A program made the position numbers and the translations under genes. From Agrococcus casei LMG 22410 (GTDB lineage Bacteria; Actinomycetota; Actinomycetes; Actinomycetales; Microbacteriaceae), in contig NZ_FUHU01000041.1 in NCBI RefSeq assembly GCF_900163565.1, positions 1 to 64,000 of the forward strand: DNA of 64,000 nucleotides, written 5' to 3'. A model generated the notes under the pieces. The model made no database searches, was not told the DNA's origin, and worked only from the letters and a program-made list of their open reading frames with translations. Numbering within the stretch: position 1 is the stretch's first letter; every line of letters begins with the position of its first letter. This document shows positions 17,024 through 25,368 of this stretch, piece after piece.

Positions 17024-19105
17024 ATGCATTCGAGTGGCAGCCAGCCCGGTTCAAAGGGCAACCACAGGAAGGGCAATTCAGCCGCTTCCGGAAACTCACG
17101 ATTCAAGCGACGAGTGAACGACTCAAAGGGTCGTTCGCGCTCAGACCGACCGGACTGGCAGCCCAAGGAGTCGCGCGGCGCCGAACAGGCTTTCCGCACC
17201 CGTGGCGGAGGACGCCCCGGTGCAGGCCGGCCCGGTGCCGGTCGCGATGACCGTCGCGGCGGCCGATACGAGTCTGACGACCGCGGCGGTTCACGCGGCG
17301 GCGAGCGCGGAGGATTCCGCGGCGATCGCCGCAACGACCGTGGCGATGACCGTCGTGGCGGATTCCGCGAGGACCGCGGAGGGTTCCGGGGCGACAAGCG
17401 CAACGATCGCAATGATGACCGCGGTGGGTTCCGCGGTGACAGGCGCAACGATCGCAATGATGACCGTGGTGGATTCCGCGGTGGTCGCGGTGGCGATGAC
17501 CGCGGCGGCTCGCGCGGCAGCGACCGTGGCGGCTTCCGCAATGACCGTCGCAACGACCGCAGTGACGACCGTCGTGGTGGATTCCGCGATGATCGTGGCG
17601 GCTTCCGTGGTGACAGGCGCAACGATCGTAATGACGATCGCGGTGGCTTCCGCACTGACCGTCGCAATGACCGCAATGACGACCGCGGTGGCTTCCGCGG
17701 CAGCGACCGCAACGCTGACCGCGGCGGTTTCCGCGGGCGTGGCGGCGACGAGCGTCGCAGAGGCGAAGACCGTGGCGGATACCGCGGCCGCGGCGGCAAC
17801 GTCAGCAGCGACCGATCCTCGCGCGCCGAACGACCGCAGCATCACGTGCGCACTGACCGCACATCCAAGGGCTACGTTGACGACACCGTGCACGAGAGGC
17901 TCGAGGCGACTGCCATCGACTCGTCGACGGTCGCGTCTGACTTCGCTGCGCTGGGTCTCGGCGACGGCATCGTCCGCGCCCTGACCGCTCAGGGTGTGAC
18001 GTCGCCGTTCCCGATTCAGTCCGGAACAATCCCGGCTTCGCTCGAGGGCCGTCACGTGCTCGGCCGCGCCAGCACCGGCAGCGGCAAGACCGTCGCATTC
18101 GGTGCCCCGGTCGTCGAGCTGCTCATGCGCACAAAGTCGAAGGAGCGTCGTGTCGAGGGCCGCAGCCCGCGCGCCCTCATCGTCGCGCCCACGCGTGAGC
18201 TCGCAGAGCAGATCAATCGCACCGTCTTCTCGCTCGCTCGCGAGGTCGGCCTCTTCACCGTGCTGATCACGGGCGGAACCGGCCAGCAGCCGCAGGTGGC
18301 TTCGCTGCGTAAGGGCGTCGACATCGTGATCGGCACCCCCGGACGCATGGAAGACCTCATCGACCAGGGCCGCCTCAACCTCGGCCGCGTCGAGATCGCC
18401 GTGCTCGACGAGGCAGACCACATGGCAGAGCTCGGCTTCATCGAGCCTGTCGGTCGCCTGCTGCGTCAGACGCACCCCGACAGCCAGAAGCTGCTGTTCT
18501 CGGCGACCCTCGACCGCGAGGTCGAGTCGCTCGTCAAGGAGTTCCTGACCGACCCGGCGATCTACGAGGCCGCAGATCTCGAGCAGACGAACGACCAGGT
18601 CGAGCACACCGTGCTCGTGGCCGACCGTCACGACAAGGACGCTGTTCTCACGAACCTGGCCGCCATCGGCATCAAGAGCGTGTTCTTCACGCGCACCCGT
18701 GCGTACGCAGATCGTCTTGCCGACCAGTTCATTGACGACGGCATCCGCGCCACTGCAATGCATGGCGACCTCTCGCAGGCCCGCCGCACCCGCGGCCTCG
18801 AGAAGCTGCGCCGCGGCAAGATCGACGTGCTGGTGGCGACCGATGTCGCGGCCCGCGGCATCCACGTCGACGAGATCGAGCTTGTCGTGCAGGCAGACCC
18901 GCCCGACGACCACAAGGCCTATGTGCACCGCGCTGGTCGCACTGGCCGCGCCGGCGCATCCGGTCACGTCGTGACGGTCATCGCGCCCTCACGCCGCCGT
19001 CGCATGCAGGAGCTGCTCGACCGCGCTGAGCGCGAGGTCGTGATGATTCCGGTCGACGCGACCAGCGATCTCGAGGGCATTCTCGGTCTCGGCCGCAGCG
19101 CCTAG
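17024..19105 (+). CDS. DEAD-box ATP-dependent RNA helicase with RG-rich N-terminal extension
   Basis: This 693-residue protein has residues 60-270 as imperfect repeats of DDRGGFRGDRRNDRN type (RGG/RG-rich, RNA-binding, disordered). The helicase core follows: ASTGSGKT (motif I), PTRELAEQI (Ia), TPGRMEDLID (Ib), VLDEADHM (II), FSATL (III), LVATDVAARGIHV (V) and HRAGRTGRAG (VI). RG repeats usually sit at the C-terminus of bacterial cold-shock helicases, so an N-terminal array is notable. GGAG six bases before ATG 17024 decides the start over the upstream ATG at 16979. It is likely involved in RNA remodelling or mRNA decay. Confidence 0.93.
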   Translation: MHSSGSQPGSKGNHRKGNSAASGNSRFKRRVNDSKGRSRSDRPDWQPKESRGAEQAFRTRGGGRPGAGRPGAGRDDRRGGRYESDDRGGSRGGERGGFRGDRRNDRGDDRRGGFREDRGGFRGDKRNDRNDDRGGFRGDRRNDRNDDRGGFRGGRGGDDRGGSRGSDRGGFRNDRRNDRSDDRRGGFRDDRGGFRGDRRNDRNDDRGGFRTDRRNDRNDDRGGFRGSDRNADRGGFRGRGGDERRRGEDRGGYRGRGGNVSSDRSSRAERPQHHVRTDRTSKGYVDDTVHERLEATAIDSSTVASDFAALGLGDGIVRALTAQGVTSPFPIQSGTIPASLEGRHVLGRASTGSGKTVAFGAPVVELLMRTKSKERRVEGRSPRALIVAPTRELAEQINRTVFSLAREVGLFTVLITGGTGQQPQVASLRKGVDIVIGTPGRMEDLIDQGRLNLGRVEIAVLDEADHMAELGFIEPVGRLLRQTHPDSQKLLFSATLDREVESLVKEFLTDPAIYEAADLEQTNDQVEHTVLVADRHDKDAVLTNLAAIGIKSVFFTRTRAYADRLADQFIDDGIRATAMHGDLSQARRTRGLEKLRRGKIDVLVATDVAARGIHVDEIELVVQADPPDDHKAYVHRAGRTGRAGASGHVVTVIAPSRRRRMQELLDRAEREVVMIPVDATSDLEGILGLGRSA
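17260..17790 (+). repeat. Degenerate tandem DNA repeats encoding the RG-rich region
   Basis: Units such as GACCGCGGTGGNTTCCGCGG recur at irregular spacing and encode RGGF and NDRN blocks. The reverse strand stays open as Pro/Arg-rich frames, which are shadows. Such DNA is prone to length change by slippage. Confidence 0.75.
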
Positions 19106-19184
19106 GCACAGCACTGAGGGGCTCACCGCAGGCATCTGCTTGTGGTGGGCCCCTCTTGTGCTGCGCCCGTGCGAGGAATGCCAC

Positions 19185-19241
19185 GAAATCGCTACGCGAT
19201 TTCCAGGCGAAGCGCATGCCTTCACCTGCGCGAATCTCCTA
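19185..19241. repeat. Palindromic intergenic element (partner of 27570-27616)
   Basis: GAAATCGC-TAC-GCGATTTC forms a perfect 8-bp hairpin. It is followed by AGGCGAAGCGCATGCCTTC and ACCTGCGCGAATCTCCT. The second half resembles the palindrome at 27584-27616. It lies between convergent genes and may act as terminator. Confidence 0.5.
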
Positions 19242-20540
19242 GGCCTGCACGGTCTCAGCAGCCGCCTTCACCTGGTGCCTGCGCCACGGCGAAAGCGACA
19301 GCGCACCGGCGACCAGCACGGCAGCGCAGACGACCAGCAGCACCCTGAAATCGACGAACAGGATGAGCCCGGCGCCCACAATCGATACGGCGGTCTGGGG
19401 CACGTTGAGCATCATGTTCATGGCGGCGGATGTGCGTCCCTGCACATGCGGAGGAGTCACGCGCATGCGCAGGGTGACCGCCCCGACAACGCTCCATGAG
19501 ATACCGAACCCGCCGAGCATCCATGCCGCCGCGACCAACACGAGAGCAAGCGGCGAACCGGTCGGCAGCATGATGACGACCGCCGTGGCGCCCACAAGAC
19601 ACAGAGCGAGCGCAGTCACGCCGAACGCGACGGTTCGCTGCTCGTCGAAGCGCTTGATGAGCGCCGCCGCTGTGAGGCCGCCGACGACCGCGCCGATGCC
19701 CTGCACCGTCGAGATCGGGCCGAGCATCTCTGGGTCGAGCCCGAGGCCCTGCTCGATCAGGGGGAACACCATGATGTTCAGCAGCCCCGTGATGCCGAAG
19801 GCGGCGGCGAGCACGATCATGATCAGACGCAGCGATGTGTCAGTAAGCAGCAGACGGAACCCCGACCAGATGCCCGCATAGGTGTCGGTCTTGCCTGCCG
19901 GAGCCGTCTCGGTGACCTTGACGGTGAGCAGCACCAGAGCCGCAATGCCGAAGCAGACGGTCGTGAGCGCGATGACCGCTGTCGCGCCGAACGCGACGTA
20001 GAGCATGGTGCCGAGCAGGGGAGTGAGGATGCGGAGGCCCTGGTCGATGGTTGTGAAGAGCCCGTTGGCTGGTGCGATGTGCTCGTCGGGCAGGATGTCG
20101 CGCAGCAGACCAGACTGAGCGGCGCCGATCAGGTACTGGGCCGCGCCGTAGATCAGCGTGATCGCGTAGATGAGCCAGAGGTCTTCGGGGCCGCGCACGA
20201 ACAGCAGCAGCAGCACGACGAGGGCGACAGTGCCGTTGCCGGTGATGAGCAGCGTGCGGCGCGACATGGCGTCGGCGAGGCGTCCAGCGAGCGGGGCCAC
20301 CAACGCCGGCAGGCCGAGGAAGATGAACACAGACCCGGCCGCAGCGTCATTGCCCGTGAGGTCTTTGACCCAGACGGCCAGCATGAGAAACAGCGCGCTG
20401 TCGGCGAGGTTCATCGACACCCACGCGCCGGTCAGGCGCCTGAACGGCGGCAGGCTCAGCGGGCCAGTTCTGAACGGGCCAGTTCTGAGCTGGCCAGTCC
20501 TGAGCTGGCCTTTGGCCGACGACTCGGGTTGCGGGCTCAT
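19239..20540 (-). CDS. Major facilitator superfamily transporter
   Basis: This 433-residue protein has about twelve hydrophobic helices and an MFS loop DAMSRRTLLITG between helices 2 and 3, resembling drug or macrolide-type MFS pumps. The N-terminus carries a heptad-like repeat (GQLRTGQLRTGPFRTGPL, residues 10-28) produced by tandem 15-bp DNA units. Its ATG overlaps the stop of the upstream ArsR-like gene by four bases, so it is very probably controlled by that regulator. The substrate is unknown. Confidence 0.88.
   Translation of the reverse strand: MSPQPESSAKGQLRTGQLRTGPFRTGPLSLPPFRRLTGAWVSMNLADSALFLMLAVWVKDLTGNDAAAGSVFIFLGLPALVAPLAGRLADAMSRRTLLITGNGTVALVVLLLLFVRGPEDLWLIYAITLIYGAAQYLIGAAQSGLLRDILPDEHIAPANGLFTTIDQGLRILTPLLGTMLYVAFGATAVIALTTVCFGIAALVLLTVKVTETAPAGKTDTYAGIWSGFRLLLTDTSLRLIMIVLAAAFGITGLLNIMVFPLIEQGLGLDPEMLGPISTVQGIGAVVGGLTAAALIKRFDEQRTVAFGVTALALCLVGATAVVIMLPTGSPLALVLVAAAWMLGGFGISWSVVGAVTLRMRVTPPHVQGRTSAAMNMMLNVPQTAVSIVGAGLILFVDFRVLLVVCAAVLVAGALSLSPWRRHQVKAAAETVQA
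20457..20515 (-). repeat. Short tandem repeats at the MFS N-terminus
   Basis: About four units of GGGCCAGTTCTGAAC / CTGGCCAGTCCTGAG type, each near 15 bp, encode repeated Gly-Gln/Pro-Leu/Phe-Arg-Thr blocks before the first helix. Copy-number change would stay in frame. Confidence 0.7.
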
Positions 20541-21253
20541 GATGCGTCTTCTTCAGTCGGATGCGCATCCGTCACGGCGTCCGGGTCGTGCGGCTCTGAG
20601 TCGGGGTCGGGGTTCACCGCGGCGAACAGGCGGCCGCGGCGCGCACCCGCGGGGCGAAGGGTAGGATCGGCGCCTCGACCCCGGAACGGCTCGACGAGGG
20701 CGATGACGCGCTCGACGAGGTCCGTCATCTCTTCTGCCGTGGCCCAGAAGTCGCTGTTGTTGACGGTCGTGGCCGAGACCCACTCGGGCTGGTTGGGGTC
20801 GAGCGCGCCCCGCTGCAGATCCTGCATCAGACGCTGCATCTCGTTCTGCACATACAGCACCGCAACCCGGCTCGACGCGACGATCGACTGGGGGTCACTA
20901 GGGTCTGGCGAGAGGTTTCTCGACTCGTGCGCGGCTCGCCAGGGCTTCTCGCGACCGCGCTGCTCGGCACGCTCGACGTAGCCGTACTTCTCGAGCGTGC
21001 GCAGGTGGAATGAACAGTTGGCGACGGTCTGATCCAGTTGCTCGGCGAGCTGGCTGGCAGTCTTCTCGCCATGCTTGTCAAGGAGCGACAGGATGTCGAC
21101 CCGCACCGGATGCGCGAGCGCCTTGAGCGTCTCAGGGTCGCCGGTGCGCAGCTCGCGGCGTTCGCTTGGCTCAGCCACGGATGCCTCGCAGTGCTGCTTC
21201 GATGTGCGCTGAGCTGATGGGCTCGTTGGGTCGCTCGGGGCTGCGGGTGACAC
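20537..21253 (-). CDS. ArsR-like winged-helix transcriptional regulator
   Basis: Of 238 residues, 35-105 form a winged helix: ETLKALAHPVRVDILSLL, ASQLAEQLDQTVANCSFHLRTLEKYGYV. This matches the ArsR/helix-turn-helix-20 group. The C-terminal region contains conserved-looking SDFWATAEEMTDLVERV and an acidic tail, but no cysteine metal site, so the ligand is unknown. It starts at GTG 21253; the first 30 residues are poorly conserved-looking, and GTG of VAEPSE could be an alternative. It forms an operon with the MFS gene. The palindrome at 21344-21389 upstream is the likely operator. Confidence 0.85.
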   Translation of the reverse strand: MSPAAPSDPTSPSAQRTSKQHCEASVAEPSERRELRTGDPETLKALAHPVRVDILSLLDKHGEKTASQLAEQLDQTVANCSFHLRTLEKYGYVERAEQRGREKPWRAAHESRNLSPDPSDPQSIVASSRVAVLYVQNEMQRLMQDLQRGALDPNQPEWVSATTVNNSDFWATAEEMTDLVERVIALVEPFRGRGADPTLRPAGARRGRLFAAVNPDPDSEPHDPDAVTDAHPTEEDAS

Positions 21254-21343
21254 GTCGCTCTGCGGTGTGCCACGGCTGCTTCGGGCTGGGTTGCCTGGTC
21301 ATGATGTGCGTCCTCACGGTCGGTGGAGGCTGATCCTCCTGAT

Positions 21344-21389
21344 GTTAAACGATACTTGCGAAAGAAGAGTTGCGCAAGAGTTGTTTAAC
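21344..21389. promoter_or_regulatory. 46-bp imperfect palindromic operator between ArsR-like regulator and SDR gene
   Basis: The left arm GTTAAACGATACTTGCG and right arm CGCAAGAGTTGTTTAAC match at 13 of 17 positions with a 12-base spacer. It lies upstream of the regulator-MFS operon and 80 bases before the divergent SDR. It is therefore placed for autoregulation of an efflux operon. Confidence 0.6.
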
Positions 21390-21434
21390 ATGGCGTGTCG
21401 CTGGGGGCGGCGCGCCGCTCCGGCGGCTGTCGGC

Positions 21435-21463
21435 TTGCTCGTGTCAGAGGCCGTCGCTAGCGT
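21435..21463 (+). promoter_or_regulatory. Promoter of the SDR gene (TTGCTC-17-TAGCGT)
   Basis: A -35-like TTGCTC (21435-21440), a 17-base spacer and TAGCGT (21458-21463) stand six bases before the ATG at 21470. This implies a leaderless mRNA. Confidence 0.5.
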
Positions 21464-21469
21464 TGAGAC

Positions 21470-22237
21470 ATGCGCATTGCAGTGGTTGGAGCCACCGGAC
21501 AAACGGGCAGACTGCTCATCGAGCGGCTGCACAAACTCGGCGGGCAGGCGGTTGCCGTCTCTCGCTCAGGCAAGTCGGTTGAGGGGGCAGTCGATGCCGC
21601 CGCGGCCGACGTCGTGACTGGCGCGGGGCTCGACGCCGCGCTTGAAGACTGCGACGTTCTGGTCGACGTCGTCAACACCCAGAAGCTGGTCGATCTTCGC
21701 GTCTTCAGCCTCGGCGCCCGCAACCTGATCGCGGCTGCCGAGCGCGTCGGCATCAAGCGCGCCGTCATGCTGTCAGCGGTGGGCGTCGAGCAGTCGCAGT
21801 ACCCCTACCACCGCAAGAAGGCCGAGCAAGAGCGCCTGTACCGAGAGTCGTCACTCGACACCACGATCGTGCGTGCCACCGAGTACCACAGCTTCATCAC
21901 GTCGTTCTTCGAGAACGGGTCGGCGATGGGAGCCATCCCGGTGTTCCTGGGTGCTCGCTTTCAGCCGGTCGCGCCCGAAGAGGTCGCCGATCTGCTCGCG
22001 ACAACGGTCATGAATGATCTCGGCGACTCCGAGATCGCCGGTCCTCGCGTCTGGGTCTCGCGCGACCTCGCGAAGGCGTGGCAGCAGTCTTCGCGGGCTC
22101 GCGGGCTCATCGTCAATGGGCCGTTTCCGCCGAAGCTGCTCGAATTCTTCCGCTCGGGCGCCAACCTCAGCGACACCGCACTGCAGGGTGCCGTGTCGTT
22201 TCAAGAGTGGCTGCAGCGCCAGTCGCGGCACTCGTGA
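21470..22237 (+). CDS. NAD(P)-binding SDR, NmrA-like atypical short-chain dehydrogenase
   Basis: This 255-residue Rossmann protein begins [20 protein letters not shown] (GxxGxxG-type dinucleotide motif) and carries [30 protein letters not shown], the atypical-SDR substrate region. Members of this group are NAD(P)H-quinone reductases or redox sensors. It is probably leaderless. RecQ starts at a GTG overlapping its TGA stop, so the two are translationally coupled, an unexpected pairing with no obvious functional link. Confidence 0.87.
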   Translation: MRIAVVGATGQTGRLLIERLHKLGGQAVAVSRSGKSVEGAVDAAAADVVTGAGLDAALEDCDVLVDVVNTQKLVDLRVFSLGARNLIAAAERVGIKRAVMLSAVGVEQSQYPYHRKKAEQERLYRESSLDTTIVRATEYHSFITSFFENGSAMGAIPVFLGARFQPVAPEEVADLLATTVMNDLGDSEIAGPRVWVSRDLAKAWQQSSRARGLIVNGPFPPKLLEFFRSGANLSDTALQGAVSFQEWLQRQSRHS

Positions 22238-24105
22238 GCGCCGCCGCACCACTTGAGGTGCTGCAGCGCGTCTGGGGCTACGAGAGCTTCAGAGGCGAAC
22301 AGGCCGACATCGTGCAGACCGTCATCGACGGCGGCGATGCGCTGGTGCTCATGCCCACCGGCGGCGGCAAGAGCCTCTGCTACCAGCTGCCTGCGCTCAT
22401 TCGCGAGGGCACAGCCGTTGTCGTCTCGCCGCTGATCGCCCTCATGCAAGACCAGGTCGACGCCCTCGAGCAGCTGGGTGTGCGGGCGGCGTTTCTCAAC
22501 TCTTCACTCGACCTCGACCAGCGCCGCTTCATTGAACAGCAGCTGGTTGCGGGCGAACTCGACCTGCTCTACATCGCTCCCGAGCGGCTGCAGCAGGTCG
22601 CACCCCTGTTTGACCGCACCAAGCTGTCGCTCTTCGCGATCGACGAGGCGCACTGCGTGGCGCAGTGGGGTCATGACTTCAGACCCGAGTACCTGCAGCT
22701 CGACGAGCTGGGGCGCCGCTGGCCTGAGGTTCCGCGCATCGCTCTGACCGCCACAGCGACCGTCGACACGCGCCGCGAGATCGTCGAGCGTCTCGGGCTC
22801 GGCAACGCGCGACAGTTCGTCTCGAGCTTCGACCGGCCCAACATCCAGTACCGCATCGCGCCCGGCAGCCAGGCGCGGCAGGCATTGCTCAAGGTCATCC
22901 GCGACGAGCATGACGGCGAAGCGGGCATCGTCTACTGCCTCTCGCGCAAGTCGGTCGAGCAGACGAGCGCCTGGCTGAACGAGCAGGGCGTCGAGGCTCT
23001 TCCGTACCACGCGGGGCTTTCGGGCGATCAGCGCCGGCGCAATCAGCAGAGGTTCCTGCGTGAAGAGGGCATTGTGGTCGTTGCCACGATCGCGTTCGGC
23101 ATGGGCATCGACAAGCCCGACGTGCGATTCGTCGCGCACCTGAACCTGCCGAAGTCAGTCGAGGGCTACTACCAAGAGACCGGTCGCGGCGGCCGCGACG
23201 GCCTGCCGTCGACCGCGTGGCTGGCGTACGGCCTGCAAGACGTCGTGCAGCAGCGCCGCATGATCGATCAGGGCGAGGGGTCGCCGGTGCGCAAGCGCGC
23301 GCAGTCGCAGCATCTCGATGCGATGCTTGCGCTCTGCGAGACGGTCGAGTGCAGGCGCGTGCAGCTGCTGCGCTACTTCGGGCAAGAGAGCACAGCGTGC
23401 GGCAACTGCGACACATGCCTCGAACCGCCGCCCACCTTCGACGCTACGGTTGCGGTGCAGAAGCTGCTCTCGACGATCGTGCGGCTCGGCCGCGACTACA
23501 ACCAGACGTTCGGCGCTGGCCATCACATCGACGTGTTGCTTGGCCGTCGTACCGAGCGCATTGAGAGCCGGGGACACGATCAGCTTTCCACCTTCGGCAT
23601 CGGCCGTGACGTGAGCGAGCCCACCTGGAGGTCGATCGTGCGCCAGCTGCTGGCCTCGGGAATCCTCGCGGTGCAGGGCGAGTACGGGGTTCTGGCGGTG
23701 ACGGATGCGGCGCGTCCGGTGCTGCGCGGCGAGACCGAGCTGCGGCTGCGGCAAGACCTGCAGACACAGAAGTCGGCACGTGTCTCGAAGCACAAGTCGG
23801 CGGCGAGCGACCTCAGCTCGGGCCAGCAGGGGCTGTTCGAGCAGCTGCGGCAGTGGCGTGCGAGCGAAGCTGCGGGGCAGGGAGTCCCGGCCTATGTCGT
23901 GTTCGCCGACAAGACGCTGGTCGCGATTGCCGAGTCTGCGCCCGCTTCGATCGACGACCTTCGCGGAGTGTTCGGCATCGGCGAGGCCAAGCTCGAGCGC
24001 TACGGCGCGCAGGTGCTGAAGGTAGTTGCGGCGGCTTCGGCTGATGCTTCTGGTTCCGATGCCGCTGGTTCTGATGCTTCGGGTGCTGAGGTGCCTGCCG
24101 GCTGA
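22234..24105 (+). CDS. recQ: ATP-dependent DNA helicase RecQ
   Basis: RecQ is a 3'-5' DNA helicase of recombination and replication restart. The 623-residue sequence shows the Walker A motif [28 protein letters not shown] (motif II plus aromatic loop), [18 protein letters not shown], and [10 protein letters not shown]. Zinc cysteines follow (C-rich [11 protein letters not shown]), then a winged-helix RQC region and an HRDC domain (about residues 530-600, [17 protein letters not shown]). It ends in an Ala/Ser/Asp low-complexity tail. The start is the GTG at 22234 within GTGA of the upstream gene. Confidence 0.95.
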   Translation: MSAAAPLEVLQRVWGYESFRGEQADIVQTVIDGGDALVLMPTGGGKSLCYQLPALIREGTAVVVSPLIALMQDQVDALEQLGVRAAFLNSSLDLDQRRFIEQQLVAGELDLLYIAPERLQQVAPLFDRTKLSLFAIDEAHCVAQWGHDFRPEYLQLDELGRRWPEVPRIALTATATVDTRREIVERLGLGNARQFVSSFDRPNIQYRIAPGSQARQALLKVIRDEHDGEAGIVYCLSRKSVEQTSAWLNEQGVEALPYHAGLSGDQRRRNQQRFLREEGIVVVATIAFGMGIDKPDVRFVAHLNLPKSVEGYYQETGRGGRDGLPSTAWLAYGLQDVVQQRRMIDQGEGSPVRKRAQSQHLDAMLALCETVECRRVQLLRYFGQESTACGNCDTCLEPPPTFDATVAVQKLLSTIVRLGRDYNQTFGAGHHIDVLLGRRTERIESRGHDQLSTFGIGRDVSEPTWRSIVRQLLASGILAVQGEYGVLAVTDAARPVLRGETELRLRQDLQTQKSARVSKHKSAASDLSSGQQGLFEQLRQWRASEAAGQGVPAYVVFADKTLVAIAESAPASIDDLRGVFGIGEAKLERYGAQVLKVVAAASADASGSDAAGSDASGAEVPAG

Positions 24106-24340
24106 CGCCTGCTGCTGGCCCGCCTGCTGACTGAGCCCGCGCATCCGCTGCTCTGCGCATCCGTTCTCGTCTGCTGGAGCCCACCCTGCCGAAGTGCTTG
24201 TTTTCGCGGCATTTCTGCCCAAGTGCTTGCCAACTGCAAGCATTTCGGCAAATCCAAGCATTTCGGCAGATGCGCTCGTGGAGTTGGGCTTGCCAGCAAC
24301 CCGCAGTATCGTTCCGGCAAAACTGTGACAGACTCGACGC
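24106..24340. other. Intergenic region recQ / LacI with palindromic repeat
   Basis: It contains the second palindromic core (24187-24270) and two CGCATCCG octamers (24142-24170). It also presumably holds the LacI-gene promoter. I see no gene. Confidence 0.6.
24187..24270. repeat. Palindromic core repeat, copy 2 (related to 352-435)
   Basis: Two forward half-sites (TGCCGAAGTGCTTG, TGCCCAAGTGCTTG) and two reversed ones (CAAGCATTTCGGCA twice) form a nested palindrome. It aligns over 84 bp with the core at 352-435, differing at scattered positions. The terminal inverted repeats of copy 1 are absent. Confidence 0.75.
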
Positions 24341-25327
24341 ATGGCATCGAAGCGAGCCACCATCCTTGACGTGGCGGCGAAGGCGGGCGTCTCGACGACG
24401 ACCGTCAGCGATGCACTGCGCGGCAGGGGCCGCATCTCGGCCGAGACCCGCGCATCGGTCGAACGCGCCGCATCCGACATCGGCTACGTGCCGAACCGCG
24501 CAGCCCGCAGCCTGCGCATCGCTGAGTACGGCGTGATCGGCCTGCAGCTTCCGCAGACGCTGTCGCGCAGCGAGTTCTACATGTCGACCACGTTCGGCGT
24601 GCTCGAGCGCTGCGCCAACAGCGACTACGACGTCACGCTCATCTCGTCGAGCCGCAAGTCAGCCCCGCCCGACGTCGACGGCGTCATCGTGGTCGACCCC
24701 GTCGTCGGCGACCGCGGCGTGCAGCGCGCGCTGCAGCTCGAGGTGCCGATCGTGTCGATGGAGCGCATCATCGACGCCGACGTGAAAGCGGCTCTCGTCA
24801 CCGCCGACTACGAAGGCGCCGTGCACTCGCTGCTCGACACCCTCAGCGAGGGCGGCGCCAAGCGCATCGGCCTGCTGAGCGCCGTCGCTGAAACCGACTG
24901 GGCCCGCCGCGTGCGCAGCGAGTACGAGCGCTGGTGCAAGGGCCGCGGCGCCGTGGCCGACTTCGAGCTGCACTCGGTCAAAGACAGCGACGAGATCTGG
25001 GTCGAGGGCGCACAGGCGCTGCTCGGCCGCGGATGCGACGCCGTGCTCTGCGGCCCGCCCACAGCCGCCCACGCACTCCTCGTCGCAACGGCAGCCGCCG
25101 ACCTCGAGCTCGGCCGCGACCTGCTCGCCGCATGCGTCGTCGACGCGCCATCTCTGGCGACCTCGCTGCCTCCGATCACCAGCGTCGATCTGCAGCCCCG
25201 CGCATCCGGCCATGCTGCCGTCGATCTGCTGCTGGCCATTCTGCGCAGCGAATCGCCGGCGGATGCGGTGGTGCCGATCGAGAGCATCCTCACGGTGCGA
25301 GATTCGACGGGCGTCGTCACAGCCTGA
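24341..25327 (+). CDS. LacI family transcriptional regulator
   Basis: Of 328 residues, 1-55 form the LacI headpiece: ATILDVAAKAGVSTTTVSDALRGRGRISAETRASVERAASDIGYVPNRAARSL. A periplasmic-binding-protein-like effector domain follows. The recognition helix STTTVSDAL has an Asp where many members have Asn. No sugar-uptake genes are adjacent, so the regulon cannot be inferred. It ends about 40 bases before the CapA-like gene. Confidence 0.92.
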   Translation: MASKRATILDVAAKAGVSTTTVSDALRGRGRISAETRASVERAASDIGYVPNRAARSLRIAEYGVIGLQLPQTLSRSEFYMSTTFGVLERCANSDYDVTLISSSRKSAPPDVDGVIVVDPVVGDRGVQRALQLEVPIVSMERIIDADVKAALVTADYEGAVHSLLDTLSEGGAKRIGLLSAVAETDWARRVRSEYERWCKGRGAVADFELHSVKDSDEIWVEGAQALLGRGCDAVLCGPPTAAHALLVATAAADLELGRDLLAACVVDAPSLATSLPPITSVDLQPRASGHAAVDLLLAILRSESPADAVVPIESILTVRDSTGVVTA

Positions 25328-25368
25328 TCCCGGCGTTTCGGCATGCGTTCACAGCTACGCTGGCAGGC

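Noticed and set aside
17260..17790. Regular GGNTTCCGC repeats considered as a CRISPR array
   Set aside because: Units are degenerate, spacing is irregular and in multiples of three, and all lie in frame within the helicase gene; no cas gene is near.
17020..17799. Pro/Arg/Ser repeat protein on the minus strand within the helicase gene
   Set aside because: It is the antisense reading of the RGG repeats; the plus strand carries a complete DEAD-box gene with a ribosome-binding site.
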